DNA from: Hyphomicrobiales bacterium
GTDB taxonomy: Bacteria > Pseudomonadota > Alphaproteobacteria > Rhizobiales > Rhizobiaceae
Direction: 5' to 3'
DNA length: 64,000 nucleotides
NCBI GenBank assembly: GCA_900473185.1
Contig: UCKU01000013.1
Location: forward strand, 350,396 to 414,395
Shown: positions 34,033-43,540 of the stretch, in pieces
How positions within the stretch are numbered: position 1 is the stretch's first letter
Layout: every line of letters starts with the position of its first letter
Made by a program: the position numbers and the translations under genes
The notes under the pieces: generated by a model
Database searches by the model: none
Seen by the model: only the letters and a program-made list of their open reading frames with translations
Told to the model about the DNA's origin: nothing

Positions 34033-35292
34033 TCAGTTGCTGGAACGCTTGGCTTCTTCGCGCGTCTGCGCGGCAAAATCCTTCATCGTTTCAGTAATAT
34101 CGCGCTGGCCGAGCGCCATGGCTTCCCACATCTTGTATTCGGTCGAGCGCATCCAGGTGACGACGGGCGGACGGGCACGGCCATGAGCGAAATCAAGCTG
34201 CTTGATGGCGACGTCGATGCCCTGCTTCTTGGCAAGCGCTTCGATGGCAGCCGGCTGGGTGGCGCTCTTCTTGTTAATCGGCAGGTAGCCGGTTGCTGCA
34301 AACCAGATGGAATTGGCTTCCGGCGAAGCGGCGTAGCTGATGAACTTGTAAGCGGCGTCCTGAACATCCTTCGAAGAGGTTGAGAGGATGCCGATACCGG
34401 CGCCGCCGATCGGAACGGAGCAGACCTTGTTGCAGGGCATCGGGCGGACTTCGAGTTTGTCGCCGAGCGCCTTTTTGGCGCCACCGTAATCGCCCGTCGA
34501 ATTCAGCGAGATGCCGACCTTGCCGGCAAAGAAAGCGTCGCGGCCGACATCTTCATCGGTGACGCCATCGGGAGAGGCGACCTTCTGGTCATGCACGAGC
34601 GAGGCCATCCACTGATAGGCTTCGATCGTGTTCGGCGAGTCGAGCAGGATATCGTTGGTCTTGGAATTGATCAGTTCGCTGTCGTTGGACATCACGAGAC
34701 CCCAGCGGGCGAACTGGCCGGGGGCCGCAATGCCGCTGATGCCTTCCGAGCCGAGCTTCTCGGTGATTGTCTTCGAAACGGCAAGAATATCTGCGAAAGT
34801 CTTTAGGGACGGTTCCGTCGTGAAACCGGCACGCGCCAGGATGTCTTTGTTGTAATAGAGAACCGGCGTGGAGGAGTTGAACGGCACGATGTAGTTCTTG
34901 CCGTTGTAGACGCCGACCTCGCGCGCGTAGTCGTAAAGGTCGTCCTTCAGCGGGTCGGCGTTGAAATAGGGCGTGAGGTCGATCAGCGCGCCGCGGTCGG
35001 CGAAGAGACCGTAGCGGGTGACTTCCATGATGACGGCATCAGGCGCGCGTTTGGCGGGAATGGCGGCCTGCAGCTTGGCGACGATATCATTGTAGTCACC
35101 GACGAATTCGCCTTCGATATGGATGCCGGGATTGGCAGCTTCGAAATTGGTGATGATCTTGTTGAGCGCCTCGCCGGACGATTTGCTGAAGCTGTGCCAG
35201 AACTTCACGGTCGTATCCGCATGCGCCGAACCGACCATGGACATCAGAGCGACGAGGGTGACGGCAGCTGTGTTCCGCAATTTGTTTGACAT
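34033..35292 (-). CDS. ABC transporter substrate-binding protein (UgpB-like)
   Basis: This periplasmic receptor has 419 residues. A signal peptide ends at SAHA, followed by DTTVKFWHSFSKSSGEAL. It shares VPFNSSTPVLYYNKD and the ATGYLPINK segment with glycerol-3-phosphate binding protein UgpB. GAGGAGA lies before the ATG. It is first in the operon binding protein, two permeases, phosphodiesterase, ATPase, RpiR regulator. A glycerol phosphate or glycerophosphodiester ligand is inferred from the context. Confidence 0.9.
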   Translation of the reverse strand: MSNKLRNTAAVTLVALMSMVGSAHADTTVKFWHSFSKSSGEALNKIITNFEAANPGIHIEGEFVGDYNDIVAKLQAAIPAKRAPDAVIMEVTRYGLFADRGALIDLTPYFNADPLKDDLYDYAREVGVYNGKNYIVPFNSSTPVLYYNKDILARAGFTTEPSLKTFADILAVSKTITEKLGSEGISGIAAPGQFARWGLVMSNDSELINSKTNDILLDSPNTIEAYQWMASLVHDQKVASPDGVTDEDVGRDAFFAGKVGISLNSTGDYGGAKKALGDKLEVRPMPCNKVCSVPIGGAGIGILSTSSKDVQDAAYKFISYAASPEANSIWFAATGYLPINKKSATQPAAIEALAKKQGIDVAIKQLDFAHGRARPPVVTWMRSTEYKMWEAMALGQRDITETMKDFAAQTREEAKRSSN

Positions 35293-35589
35293 AATCTTCT
35301 CCTCTGCAAAAAAAATTGCATTCCGTTTTGGTGAGAGATAGTTCGCAAACGAAACAGTTTGTTGAAGGCTGTGCGAAGTTTTCGTGACAGAGGAGGGCGG
35401 GGATCTCTAAGTCCGATGCCTGGTGAAAGCGAGCTTCAGTTCGGCGGTGAGCGAATGCGCCGCTGAAGAGTGGTTGGGCTTCTGTCGGCGGCTGGTCGAA
35501 CGCTGCGGTGCTTTATGCTTTGCAGGTAGCTGACAGCGTGATATTCCCGATGACGCCCGCCTTTATCTCAAATGTTAAATAGAGATCAT

Positions 35590-36654
35590 ATGTCCCAGCA
35601 AGAAGACGCGGCGAACACGTCGCAAATGGATTCAGCTCCCCAGCCCATGGCAAGGCCTCAGCGTAAATGGCTGGGTGATATCGAACGCCTCAAAGGATTG
35701 GCTATCATCCTTGTCGTTTGGGGACATACCTATGATACAGCTTTCCCTGTGTGGGCTATTGATCTGCGGAAGGCGATCTACGCTTTCCACATGCCGCTCT
35801 TCATGTTCCTGAGTGGTTATGTCTTCGTCTATGTCGGCGCTCACAAACTGAAGGGGTCGCTGTCGGCCTATACGTCAAAGCGCGCAAAGCGGCTTCTTAT
35901 TCCGTTCTTCATCATGGCGGCCATCGTCATTCTCGGAAAATTCTTTGCAGGTCAGTTCGTATCGGTCGACAAACCCGTCAATGACCTGCTCCTCTCTGTT
36001 CAGCACGTCTTCATCCATACCGAGCAGAGCCCGTCCATGTTCGTATGGTACCTGATCGTGCTTTTTTACTTTTCGATCGGCACCACGTTCCTGTTCTCGC
36101 GCATGAATGTAAGCCTGAACATATTGTTTGCGGCGTCGATCATCATGTTCGGCCTGCACGTCATGATGTTCTACAGTGACTCGATACTGGACTACGTCTA
36201 CATAAACCGCATTTTCATGTTCTATGCGTTCTTCATGGCAGGCTGCGTCGCCTGCCTGCACAAGGACGTTTGGGAACGGTTCGTCGAGCGGTATTTCATT
36301 CCCGCGACTGCGGTCTTCCTCGTACTTCTTTATCTCTCCTTCGATTCCGAATGGCGCTATTTCCTCGTTGGCATGGCATCGCTCGTCGTTTTCCACGGCC
36401 TGATCCGTTCTCGGCTTTGCAACCAGAACCGCGTCCTGGAATTCATTGGCCAGAACGCGTTCGCCATCTACCTGTTGAACACCATGTTTGTCGGAGCGGT
36501 GAAGGCCGTCTTCGGGCGGTTCTTCTCGATCAGCGATCAGGCGCTGCTGCTTCTCCTCCTTGCGACAACGGCCGGCGTCGTCGGGCCAATCATCGTCAAG
36601 TATGCAATCGGCCGCATCGGATCGCTGCGTCCAATCGCTGCTGCCATGGAATGA
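35590..36654 (+). CDS. Membrane acyltransferase (acyltransferase 3, fucose/sugar O-acetyltransferase-like)
   Basis: This protein of about 354 residues has ten helices. The N-terminus has RLKGLAIILVVWGHTYDTAF with the conserved histidine, then FHMPLFMFLSGYVF, typical for sugar O-acetyltransferases of the OatA/WecH group. An ATG at 35572 is six codons upstream; neither start has a strong ribosome site. It begins the exopolysaccharide locus. Confidence 0.86.
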   Translation: MSQQEDAANTSQMDSAPQPMARPQRKWLGDIERLKGLAIILVVWGHTYDTAFPVWAIDLRKAIYAFHMPLFMFLSGYVFVYVGAHKLKGSLSAYTSKRAKRLLIPFFIMAAIVILGKFFAGQFVSVDKPVNDLLLSVQHVFIHTEQSPSMFVWYLIVLFYFSIGTTFLFSRMNVSLNILFAASIIMFGLHVMMFYSDSILDYVYINRIFMFYAFFMAGCVACLHKDVWERFVERYFIPATAVFLVLLYLSFDSEWRYFLVGMASLVVFHGLIRSRLCNQNRVLEFIGQNAFAIYLLNTMFVGAVKAVFGRFFSISDQALLLLLLATTAGVVGPIIVKYAIGRIGSLRPIAAAME

Positions 36655-36701
36655 GGAGAGGGCGCGGTTCAAACGGGCCGCGTATCCGCAATTGAAGCGG
36701 A

Positions 36702-36721
36702 ACCCGGGTTTAGTCCCGGGT
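36702..36721. repeat. Small inverted repeat
   Basis: ACCCGGG and CCCGGGT arms with a 6-base loop lie after the acyltransferase stop. No T run follows. Confidence 0.4.
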
Positions 36722-36759
36722 AATTTCCAGGTAAGTGCTTGGTAGGTATTGTCCCTTGA

Positions 36760-36789
36760 AAACGGCTTTCCAAACAGGGAAAGCCGTTT
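36760..36789. terminator. Bidirectional terminator between convergent acyltransferase genes
   Basis: A perfect 12-bp stem (AAACGGCTTTCC and GGAAAGCCGTTT) with loop AAACAG lies between two convergent genes. The stem itself ends in TTT and the plus side continues CGATTTCTTCC, so it can serve both directions. Confidence 0.65.
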
Positions 36790-36804
36790 CGATTTCTTCC
36801 TGAT

Positions 36805-37983
36805 TCAGCTGGCGGTGCGCGTTCTTGCCTCTGGGACATCCGTCTCATCGGCGGTCGGTACCGTCTTGTAAACCTTCTGGCGCTCGTCTTCGACGCTTTT
36901 GCTGCCAGCTTTCTTGGACCAGCGCTTTGTCGTCGTCGTCGTCAGGTTATAAAACGCGTAGGCTACGACGACTGTCAGGATCAGGCTTGTCGAGAATCGA
37001 AGCCAGTAGTTTCCAGCAAAAACCAGCCCGACGACAAACCATACGTGCAGATGCCATAGATACATTTCATAGCTGATGCGCCCGCCCATTTGGATGGGCC
37101 GCCATTCTGCCAGGCGAACGAGTTTTTCCGTTGCCGTTCCGAAAACAAAGGCGTTGATCAGCAGAAACATGCCGAAGCCGTGGACGGTGTAGCGGAAGGT
37201 GTCCTGGAAAAACTCATTGCGGAAGGCAATGCCGCCAAGCAGAAGAATGATGGCGAACAGGAAGGTCTTCCAGCCACGAAGTTTGACCAAATGGCTTCTG
37301 ATCGCTTCATTGGCGAGGCCGAATGTCAGCAGGCAGCCCCAGGCGATCGAATCCAGGCGCGTCAGCGTGAAATAGTAATTGAAGCTTTCCGGGTCTGGAA
37401 CGGTATAGGCGGCCAGGATACGCAGCGCCAGGCTGAAAATCAGGACGCCGATGAGCAGTACAACGCGAGAAGACCACGTCCGCAGGGCAAGAAGCAGGAA
37501 TGGGAAGAACATATAGAAATGCTCTTCGACAGCCAGCGACCACAAGGGACCGTAACTGTGAATTCCTTCGGGCATCGGTGTGAAGACATTCATCACCACC
37601 GGTACGTTGCCTAGATAGAAGATCGCCAGCAGAATCTGGCTGACAAGTACGTTCTCGCGATCGAAAATCAGATAGATCGGCACGGTTATGGCGATCATCA
37701 GAAAAAGCGGTGGCATCAGCCGCAGGAATCGCCGGGCGAAAAAGCGCGGCAGGGATATTTTCCCATAATTCCGCTCTTCCGACAGCAGGAGTCTCGAAAT
37801 CAGAAAGCCACTGATCGCAAAGAAAATCGTGACGCCGAAACCACCGGGGATCGCGGCCGAGAGCCGGAAATGCGCAACGACGACGATCAGGACTGCGGCA
37901 AACCGCAAGCCGTCAAGACCTCTTATATAACCATAGGCGGGATTGTCGGCCGGCGGCGGGGAGGCAGGTGCTAGCAGCGTCAT
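36805..37983 (-). CDS. Membrane acyltransferase (acyltransferase 3 / OafA type)
   Basis: This 392-residue protein has about ten helices. It shows GLDGLRFAAVLIVVVAHFRL (conserved histidine), FFAISGFLISRLLLSEE, PRFFARRFLRLMPP and YGPLWSLAVEEHFYMFFPF, the full hallmark set of the OafA group without the SGNH extension. A polar, basic tail follows. AAAGG precedes the ATG. It presumably O-acylates the polysaccharide. Confidence 0.92.
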   Translation of the reverse strand: MTLLAPASPPPADNPAYGYIRGLDGLRFAAVLIVVVAHFRLSAAIPGGFGVTIFFAISGFLISRLLLSEERNYGKISLPRFFARRFLRLMPPLFLMIAITVPIYLIFDRENVLVSQILLAIFYLGNVPVVMNVFTPMPEGIHSYGPLWSLAVEEHFYMFFPFLLLALRTWSSRVVLLIGVLIFSLALRILAAYTVPDPESFNYYFTLTRLDSIAWGCLLTFGLANEAIRSHLVKLRGWKTFLFAIILLLGGIAFRNEFFQDTFRYTVHGFGMFLLINAFVFGTATEKLVRLAEWRPIQMGGRISYEMYLWHLHVWFVVGLVFAGNYWLRFSTSLILTVVVAYAFYNLTTTTTKRWSKKAGSKSVEDERQKVYKTVPTADETDVPEARTRTAS

Positions 37984-38588
37984 TGAAAGCCTTTCGTTCG
38001 CTCGATTTTCATCGATGATTCAAGCAAGATTTTTACCGCTGTCATCCATGCGCGCCAGCCTATGCTTGCGCGTATCATAGTTGGCAGCGGTTATGTCTAT
38101 CGGTACCTGAGAAGAGCCGAGAACGATTTTGTCCCTGCTTTCTTAGGACCCCGGAGTCATCGCGTCCAGATACATTTTCTCTCTCGCTTCAATTCGGACA
38201 GGAGAAATTGGCGACGAATTCCGATATGATACCGCATTGCAACAAAATTCGGAACGGCTTCTGGCGAGATCACAATATTTCGCGAAATTGTCACAGTCGC
38301 GCCGTTTGCACTTCCTTCCTTTGTGCTACGGTGCCAATAGAAAATGGCTCGTGGCTGTGGCGCCGGGAAGGGCCTTATGGCTTGGCACAGCTGCATTCCG
38401 TTGATAGTCTTAGGCCTGATTTAATTGTAGAAGCTGGAGAGCGCTCCATCGCCAACCCTTCCAAAAGGCTCCAGAATTCCGTCAAAGCTGCCCGATGAAG
38501 CGCCAGGACATCTGTTGCGGTCGACATGGGTTGCCGGACGCCGCGTCCATCTCTTCGGTCTGATATAAATACCCGCCAAGGAACCAGT
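37984..38588. other. Divergent intergenic region
   Basis: These 605 bp separate two divergent acyltransferase genes. No credible coding sequence or RNA is visible. It presumably carries both promoters. Confidence 0.5.
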
Positions 38589-39710
38589 ATGCACGAAATC
38601 TATCAGAAGGTATTCGGTGTCGGCAAAGCCATCAAAGGTCTCGACGGCCTTCGGGCGATTTGTGTTCTCTTCGTTCTGACCGATCATGCGGGCCTGACAA
38701 AAAGGTCGGAGTCGGGCACGCTTGCCGTCTGGGTATTCTTCGCCTTGAGCGGCTTTCTCATCGTGCCCATCCTGTTTCGGGCGCGGCAGCGCATCGAAGC
38801 GGGCAGCTCCGATGCTGCAACCGAGATCGTGCTTTTCATGCGCAATCGAGCCTTGCGGATATTCCCGGTCTATTATCTGACACTCGCACTGATCTTCCTG
38901 TCGACCGTTACCCTCGTCGCGGGCGACAATGTCGACAAATTTTACGGCAGCGTCAGCTGGCTCGTGACCTACACGACGAATATCTATATCGGCTTCGTCA
39001 GACATGATTGGCTGGGGCCATTGTCTCACCTGTGGACGCTTGCGGTGGAGCAGCAATTCTACGTGCTGTTCCCGCTGCTGTTCATCTGGCTGCCATCCCG
39101 ATTCTGGCGGTCCAGTCTCCTGATATTCCTGCTTCTGCTGCTTGCGGTTCCGAGCCTTTGGGTGTTCGACGATGAGCTCATGTTCCGCGTCAACTCGCTG
39201 TCGGGCTTTTATGCTATTGCGGTTGGCGGAGTTTTTGGCCTCTTCGCCAGACAGCTTGGCACGATCAACTTACGCTTTTCCGGTTTGGCGATCCTAGCGC
39301 TCGGCGTACTTCTGGTTCTGCAGCACCTCTATTTCATTTTTGGCGGACATCCAAACGCAGCCCTGATCATTGCTCCGCTTCTGTCCGGTTTGATGATCAT
39401 GCTGGTGACGGTCTGCCAGAACTCTGCCGCGACCCGATTTCTTGATCTTCCGCTGATCCGCGGCGTAGGCGTTGTCAGCTACGGCTTCTACCTGTTTCAC
39501 GGCCTGCTGCTTGGTCCGTCAGGACGGCTTGTCGCTATAGCAACGGGGATGCGGGACGGGACGGCCTTCCAGATCATGCAGATTGTTACGGCTTTCATTC
39601 TGACAATGATCGTAGCAATCGCTTCCTTCGTCTTCTTCGAAGAGAAGATCATGCAGATGAAGAAAAGGCGTGTGGCGCCGACGACCGTTGCCGCCGGTTC
39701 CAATGGCTGA
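38589..39710 (+). CDS. Membrane acyltransferase (acyltransferase 3 / OafA type)
   Basis: This 373-residue protein shows IKGLDGLRAICVLFVLTDH, VFFALSGFLIVPILF, MRNRALRIFPVYYL and LSHLWTLAVEQQFYVLFP. The conserved histidine follows VLTD. AAGGA precedes the ATG at 38589; the frame extends to 38526 without support. Its stop overlaps the start of the SGNH hydrolase gene (TGATG), so the two are coupled, like the membrane and esterase modules fused in other OafA proteins. Confidence 0.92.
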   Translation: MHEIYQKVFGVGKAIKGLDGLRAICVLFVLTDHAGLTKRSESGTLAVWVFFALSGFLIVPILFRARQRIEAGSSDAATEIVLFMRNRALRIFPVYYLTLALIFLSTVTLVAGDNVDKFYGSVSWLVTYTTNIYIGFVRHDWLGPLSHLWTLAVEQQFYVLFPLLFIWLPSRFWRSSLLIFLLLLLAVPSLWVFDDELMFRVNSLSGFYAIAVGGVFGLFARQLGTINLRFSGLAILALGVLLVLQHLYFIFGGHPNAALIIAPLLSGLMIMLVTVCQNSAATRFLDLPLIRGVGVVSYGFYLFHGLLLGPSGRLVAIATGMRDGTAFQIMQIVTAFILTMIVAIASFVFFEEKIMQMKKRRVAPTTVAAGSNG

Positions 39711-40339
39711 TGAAACTTGCTGCCGGTTTGATCGCTCTCTTTCTTCTGCAGGGGGCTGATGTGGCCGCGGCAGGACTGAAGATCGTAACGTTCGGCACAT
39801 CGCTGACGGCAAGGGGCGGATGGCAGGCAGGTCTCGAGAACGCCCTCGAGCAGTGCCTTCACCGCCCCGTTGATATCGCCATTGTGGCAAAGAGTGGCTC
39901 AACCACCGAATGGGCTTTGTCTTCTGTGGACCGGGTGATCGCCGAGAGCCCTGACATAGTGCTCGTCGAGTTTTACGCCAATGACGCTGCCTTGAACCGC
40001 TGGATGAGCGTCAGTGCCAGCCAGCGGAATTTTTCAACCATCCTCGAGAGGCTGCGGACGGGACTGCCCCATGCCCGTATCTTTATGATGGTGATGAACC
40101 CTATGTCGGGACTGCGGGGTGCGATCAGACCCTTTCTCGAGAGCTACATTTCGGCTCACCGCAGTGTTGCGGCAGAATGGAACGTTGCGGTCATCGATCA
40201 CAGCGCCGGCTGGGCGAAGCTATCGAGCGGCGAGCTCTCAACAGGAATCCCGGATGGCGTCCATCCCGCGCCTGCCGCTGCGGCTGAAGTCATGGTGCCG
40301 ACAATCGTCGAGGTGATCGGCGGGACATGCGCCGACTGA
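39710..40339 (+). CDS. Secreted SGNH/GDSL-type hydrolase
   Basis: This 209-residue periplasmic or exported hydrolase has a signal peptide ending at DVAAA. Block I is VTFGTSLTARGGW (GTS instead of GDS, serine kept), block III is VLVEFYANDAA, and the catalytic Asp-His pair is in DGVHPAPAA. The gene is translationally coupled to the acyltransferase. Together they probably form a split acyl-transfer system in which this protein moves or removes acyl groups on the glycan. Confidence 0.87.
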   Translation: MKLAAGLIALFLLQGADVAAAGLKIVTFGTSLTARGGWQAGLENALEQCLHRPVDIAIVAKSGSTTEWALSSVDRVIAESPDIVLVEFYANDAALNRWMSVSASQRNFSTILERLRTGLPHARIFMMVMNPMSGLRGAIRPFLESYISAHRSVAAEWNVAVIDHSAGWAKLSSGELSTGIPDGVHPAPAAAAEVMVPTIVEVIGGTCAD

Positions 40340-40451
40340 GCTCAGCTCAAGCAAAGCCTGCCATGCCCGGGAGAAGTATTCCTAAGATATTGGAATGACT
40401 GGCGCAATTCCATCGCTCGCCAATCGATTGCCGGCTGGCAGGCAATATCGG

Positions 40452-41000
40452 TCAGCGATTGTTATTTGATCTCGGCTGGACGATGGCTGGGCCTGGCGTT
40501 TCTTTGTATCTGATCTTCGCCGGCACACCGACCGCAATAGCTCCTGCCGGCACATCCTTGACGACGACGGCGTTCGCTCCGATCACAGCGCGTTCGCCGA
40601 TGACAACGGCGCCGAGGATTTTCGCACCGGCGCCCACGTCCACTCCATTATGCAGGATCGGCACCTCGTTCGGCTTGTCGGCTGATTTGTTGCCGATCGT
40701 CACACCTTGACGCAGACGGACATCATTGCCGATCCGCACCTCGGAGTGGATGATAATCGATCCGAAATGCTCAATGACACACCGCTCGCCGATCTTTGCG
40801 TTGGCTCCGATATATATTCCGAAAAAGATCTCGGAAAATTTGATAAGAAAGACATGAATGACTTTCAGCGGCAGACGGATAGGCGCGAACTTGATCGAAC
40901 GTACAGCGCTTCCGTATCTGTGAAAGGCAAGCGCCCAGAAGCCTTGTGAGATCAGGGCTCTCTTATGACTTCGAAAGTCTCCAGCTATTTCTCTAAACAT
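40452..41000 (-). CDS. Hexapeptide-repeat acetyltransferase (CysE-like)
   Basis: This 182-residue left-handed beta-helix protein belongs to the serine-acetyltransferase-like branch common in polysaccharide loci. It shows IGANAKIGERCVIEHFGSII, the catalytic-site histidine region (ILHNGVDVGAGAKILG) and VPAGAIAVGVPAKI. The N-terminus is helical, as in CysE, but short. It probably acetylates a sugar or sugar nucleotide. Confidence 0.85.
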   Translation of the reverse strand: MFREIAGDFRSHKRALISQGFWALAFHRYGSAVRSIKFAPIRLPLKVIHVFLIKFSEIFFGIYIGANAKIGERCVIEHFGSIIIHSEVRIGNDVRLRQGVTIGNKSADKPNEVPILHNGVDVGAGAKILGAVVIGERAVIGANAVVVKDVPAGAIAVGVPAKIRYKETPGPAIVQPRSNNNR

Positions 41001-41022
41001 GACGACTCGCTTCCTTGGAAAA

Positions 41023-42462
41023 CTACGCCTTTTTCCAGGCTCTTATCATTCGCGCTCTGTTCCACCATCCGCGCAGGGCATCCCGGTCGAGCAGCCCGAT
41101 GCCGACGACATAAGTCGCGACGAACAGCATTCCGAGCATCATCGCCTTCAGCAATATGGGATAATCGGGTGAGATGGCATAAGACCTTGTCAAATGAACC
41201 GCGGCCAAGGCTGCGAGGGCCGACAAGAAGAAAGCCCCACACTTGCTGACAATTGTTTTTACAGAAACTTCAGTTTTGTGCGATCCGTAAAGTATACCTC
41301 CAACAATAACGGTTATATGGCAGCAAACATATGCCGTTACAAGTGTAAATACGCTGCTATGTTGAAGAACAGTCAGGATCACAGCAACAAGCAGTGCGGC
41401 ACAGCATTGCATCCGGAAAACGACACGCGGCAAGCCCCATGCGTTCAGCATGACTTCATTGCAGTAGCCGATGGATTGGGCCGCTCCGAGAATTGCCGCC
41501 AGGAACATGATGTAATCGGAATCTATGCCGTTGCTTCCGAAGCAGATGCGGGCGATCTCGGGCGAAAGCGCGGCAATCGAGATGAAGGCCGGCGCGGAAA
41601 TCATCGAAAGTGAGCGCAGGCTCGTATAGAATGCCTCCCTGAGGAGTGGTGGGCGGTCAACCAGACGGGAAAAGTGCGGAAGATTGACGTCGACCATTAC
41701 GGCGGTCAGCATTTGTGCGACCACCGCAGGAACGCGCGATCCCATGATATAGAGTGCGAGTGCGGCCGGCCCGAAAAAAATCGGAATAACGATCTCGATC
41801 ATTCGAAGCGACGCGTAGTTGAGCACGCGAGACCCGAAGATGCCTAAAGCGTAATGGAGAACGTGCTTCATTCCGGCAATCTGCGGGGCGGCAGGCCGCA
41901 ACACAGGCGGATACCAGAGAAAGGCGACGTTGATGACAGTGGTCGCCAGCAATTGACCGACCATGCTGTAGACGCCGAAGCCCAGGAAAGCCATGGCCAG
42001 TCCGGTCAGCGCGCCGAATACGGTTGATGCCAAGGAACGGAACGCAAGGCGCTTGAACTGAAACTCCTTGCGGAGCAGGGCCTGCGGAACATACCCAAAG
42101 CTGTTGAGGACGAGCGAGAGACCGACGAGTTGCAGAACAGGCTCTATGCCCGTGACGCCCAGCAGGCCGCCGATTTCGGAGGAGAAAAGCGTCAGGAGTG
42201 CATAGATAAGGACGGCGAGGCCAAAGTTCAGGATCAGAATGCTCGTCGTCATGCCGCGCGTGATGTCCTGCGTACGGACGATTGCATCGCCGAAACCGTT
42301 ATCGGCAAACAGCTCCGTCAGCGACACCAGCGCATAGGCTGCCGCAAACATCCCGATCTCAGTTTTATCGAGAATACGGGCCAGCACAAAAAAGGTGAGG
42401 ATAGTGCCAAAGCGCGGTCCCCAGTTGCGAACAGCTGACCAGAGTACGGAACTACGATTCAT
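41023..42462 (-). CDS. Polysaccharide flippase (Wzx, PST family)
   Basis: This 479-residue membrane protein has about 12-14 helices, opening with SSVLWSAVRNWGPRFGTILT and FVLARILDKTEIGMFAAAYA, characteristic of oligosaccharide flippases. It lies 22 bp upstream of the hexapeptide acetyltransferase gene and 51 bp after the GT2 gene in one minus-strand operon. It should move the lipid-linked repeat unit to the periplasm. Confidence 0.9.
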   Translation of the reverse strand: MNRSSVLWSAVRNWGPRFGTILTFFVLARILDKTEIGMFAAAYALVSLTELFADNGFGDAIVRTQDITRGMTTSILILNFGLAVLIYALLTLFSSEIGGLLGVTGIEPVLQLVGLSLVLNSFGYVPQALLRKEFQFKRLAFRSLASTVFGALTGLAMAFLGFGVYSMVGQLLATTVINVAFLWYPPVLRPAAPQIAGMKHVLHYALGIFGSRVLNYASLRMIEIVIPIFFGPAALALYIMGSRVPAVVAQMLTAVMVDVNLPHFSRLVDRPPLLREAFYTSLRSLSMISAPAFISIAALSPEIARICFGSNGIDSDYIMFLAAILGAAQSIGYCNEVMLNAWGLPRVVFRMQCCAALLVAVILTVLQHSSVFTLVTAYVCCHITVIVGGILYGSHKTEVSVKTIVSKCGAFFLSALAALAAVHLTRSYAISPDYPILLKAMMLGMLFVATYVVGIGLLDRDALRGWWNRARMIRAWKKA

Positions 42463-42513
42463 GCGCGCCTCGTTTTGGCATTGAGCGAAGACGTGAAGGG
42501 CTTCCCACCGCGA

Positions 42514-43329
42514 TTATGCATTCCGCACCGCAGCAATATAGCGCGAAAGCGGCAGCTTTCCGCTCATAACTAAGGATGCGCCGACAAGAAGTTTGCGTAT
42601 GAAGGCGACTATGCCGGGAAGGCTGCGGTTCTTGTGAGCGGCGATGGCATAGAGCGTCCCTGGGAAATATTTCGGCTTGAGGCTTGCGTCGTGATCTCGA
42701 TGGCCGACGAGCGCGGCATCCGTAAAAAGGGTGCCACGGGCGAGATAGAAAGCGCGTATCGCGTAGTCGGTATCCTCGCCGCCATTGAGACGAGCACCGA
42801 CTCCCAATGTTTCGTCGAATGCCGCCAAGTTCGGTAGCAGCCGTCCGCGGAAGAAGAATGTGTTCGATGATGCTCTCGATATCACTTTCTGCAATGCAGG
42901 TGCTTCCGTTGCCAGAACACTTCGGATTTCGGGTGTTGAGCTATAGCGGCAGAACCAAAAATCAATCTCCGGCTTCTCTGAAAACAGATTGGCAACCAGC
43001 GTTAGAAAGTTTTCCGGATACCAGCAGTCGTCATCCGGGAAGGCATAGATGCTGTCGGCGGTCACGACACCGGCCTTAGCGACGTCCTGAAGAAGGAGAT
43101 TGCGAGCCGCCGAAAGCGAAATCTGATGATTGATACGTCGCGTGCTGATCCACTCCGGAAAGTCGGGATCGGCGGCATCGTCGGGAACATTCTGCAGAAG
43201 AAGATAAAGGTGGACATCGATCGAAGGGTCCGCGGCCTTGGCGCTTGCGATCGAATCAATCATCCTCTGGAGATGCTCGGAGCGACCCTGCTTTAGATTA
43301 CTTGTCGAGAAAAGTGTGATTTTCGGCAT
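42514..43329 (-). CDS. Family 2 glycosyltransferase
   Basis: This 271-residue transferase has an N-terminal KITLFSTSNLKQGRSEHL, a YAFPDDDCWYPENFL metal motif (DDD) and a GGEDTDYAIRAFYL acceptor-side signature. It is the first gene of the minus-strand operon with flippase and acetyltransferase. Confidence 0.87.
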   Translation of the reverse strand: MPKITLFSTSNLKQGRSEHLQRMIDSIASAKAADPSIDVHLYLLLQNVPDDAADPDFPEWISTRRINHQISLSAARNLLLQDVAKAGVVTADSIYAFPDDDCWYPENFLTLVANLFSEKPEIDFWFCRYSSTPEIRSVLATEAPALQKVISRASSNTFFFRGRLLPNLAAFDETLGVGARLNGGEDTDYAIRAFYLARGTLFTDAALVGHRDHDASLKPKYFPGTLYAIAAHKNRSLPGIVAFIRKLLVGASLVMSGKLPLSRYIAAVRNA

Positions 43330-43540
43330 GACTACTCTATTGTTCGAGAATATGTCAGTAGAGCTGTTTAACCTTCAGCGTGCGGCACGGCGTGCGGCCC
43401 TGATCTTGCGGTGCAACATAGACATTGCGGTCTGGGTTGAAAAGGAGAAAATGGCCGGTAAACGCTAACTTTGCCGCAAACATCCCTTTATGGTTATCTG
43501 CCACGAACAGCACGGCCAACCACCGGAATCGGAGAGACAT

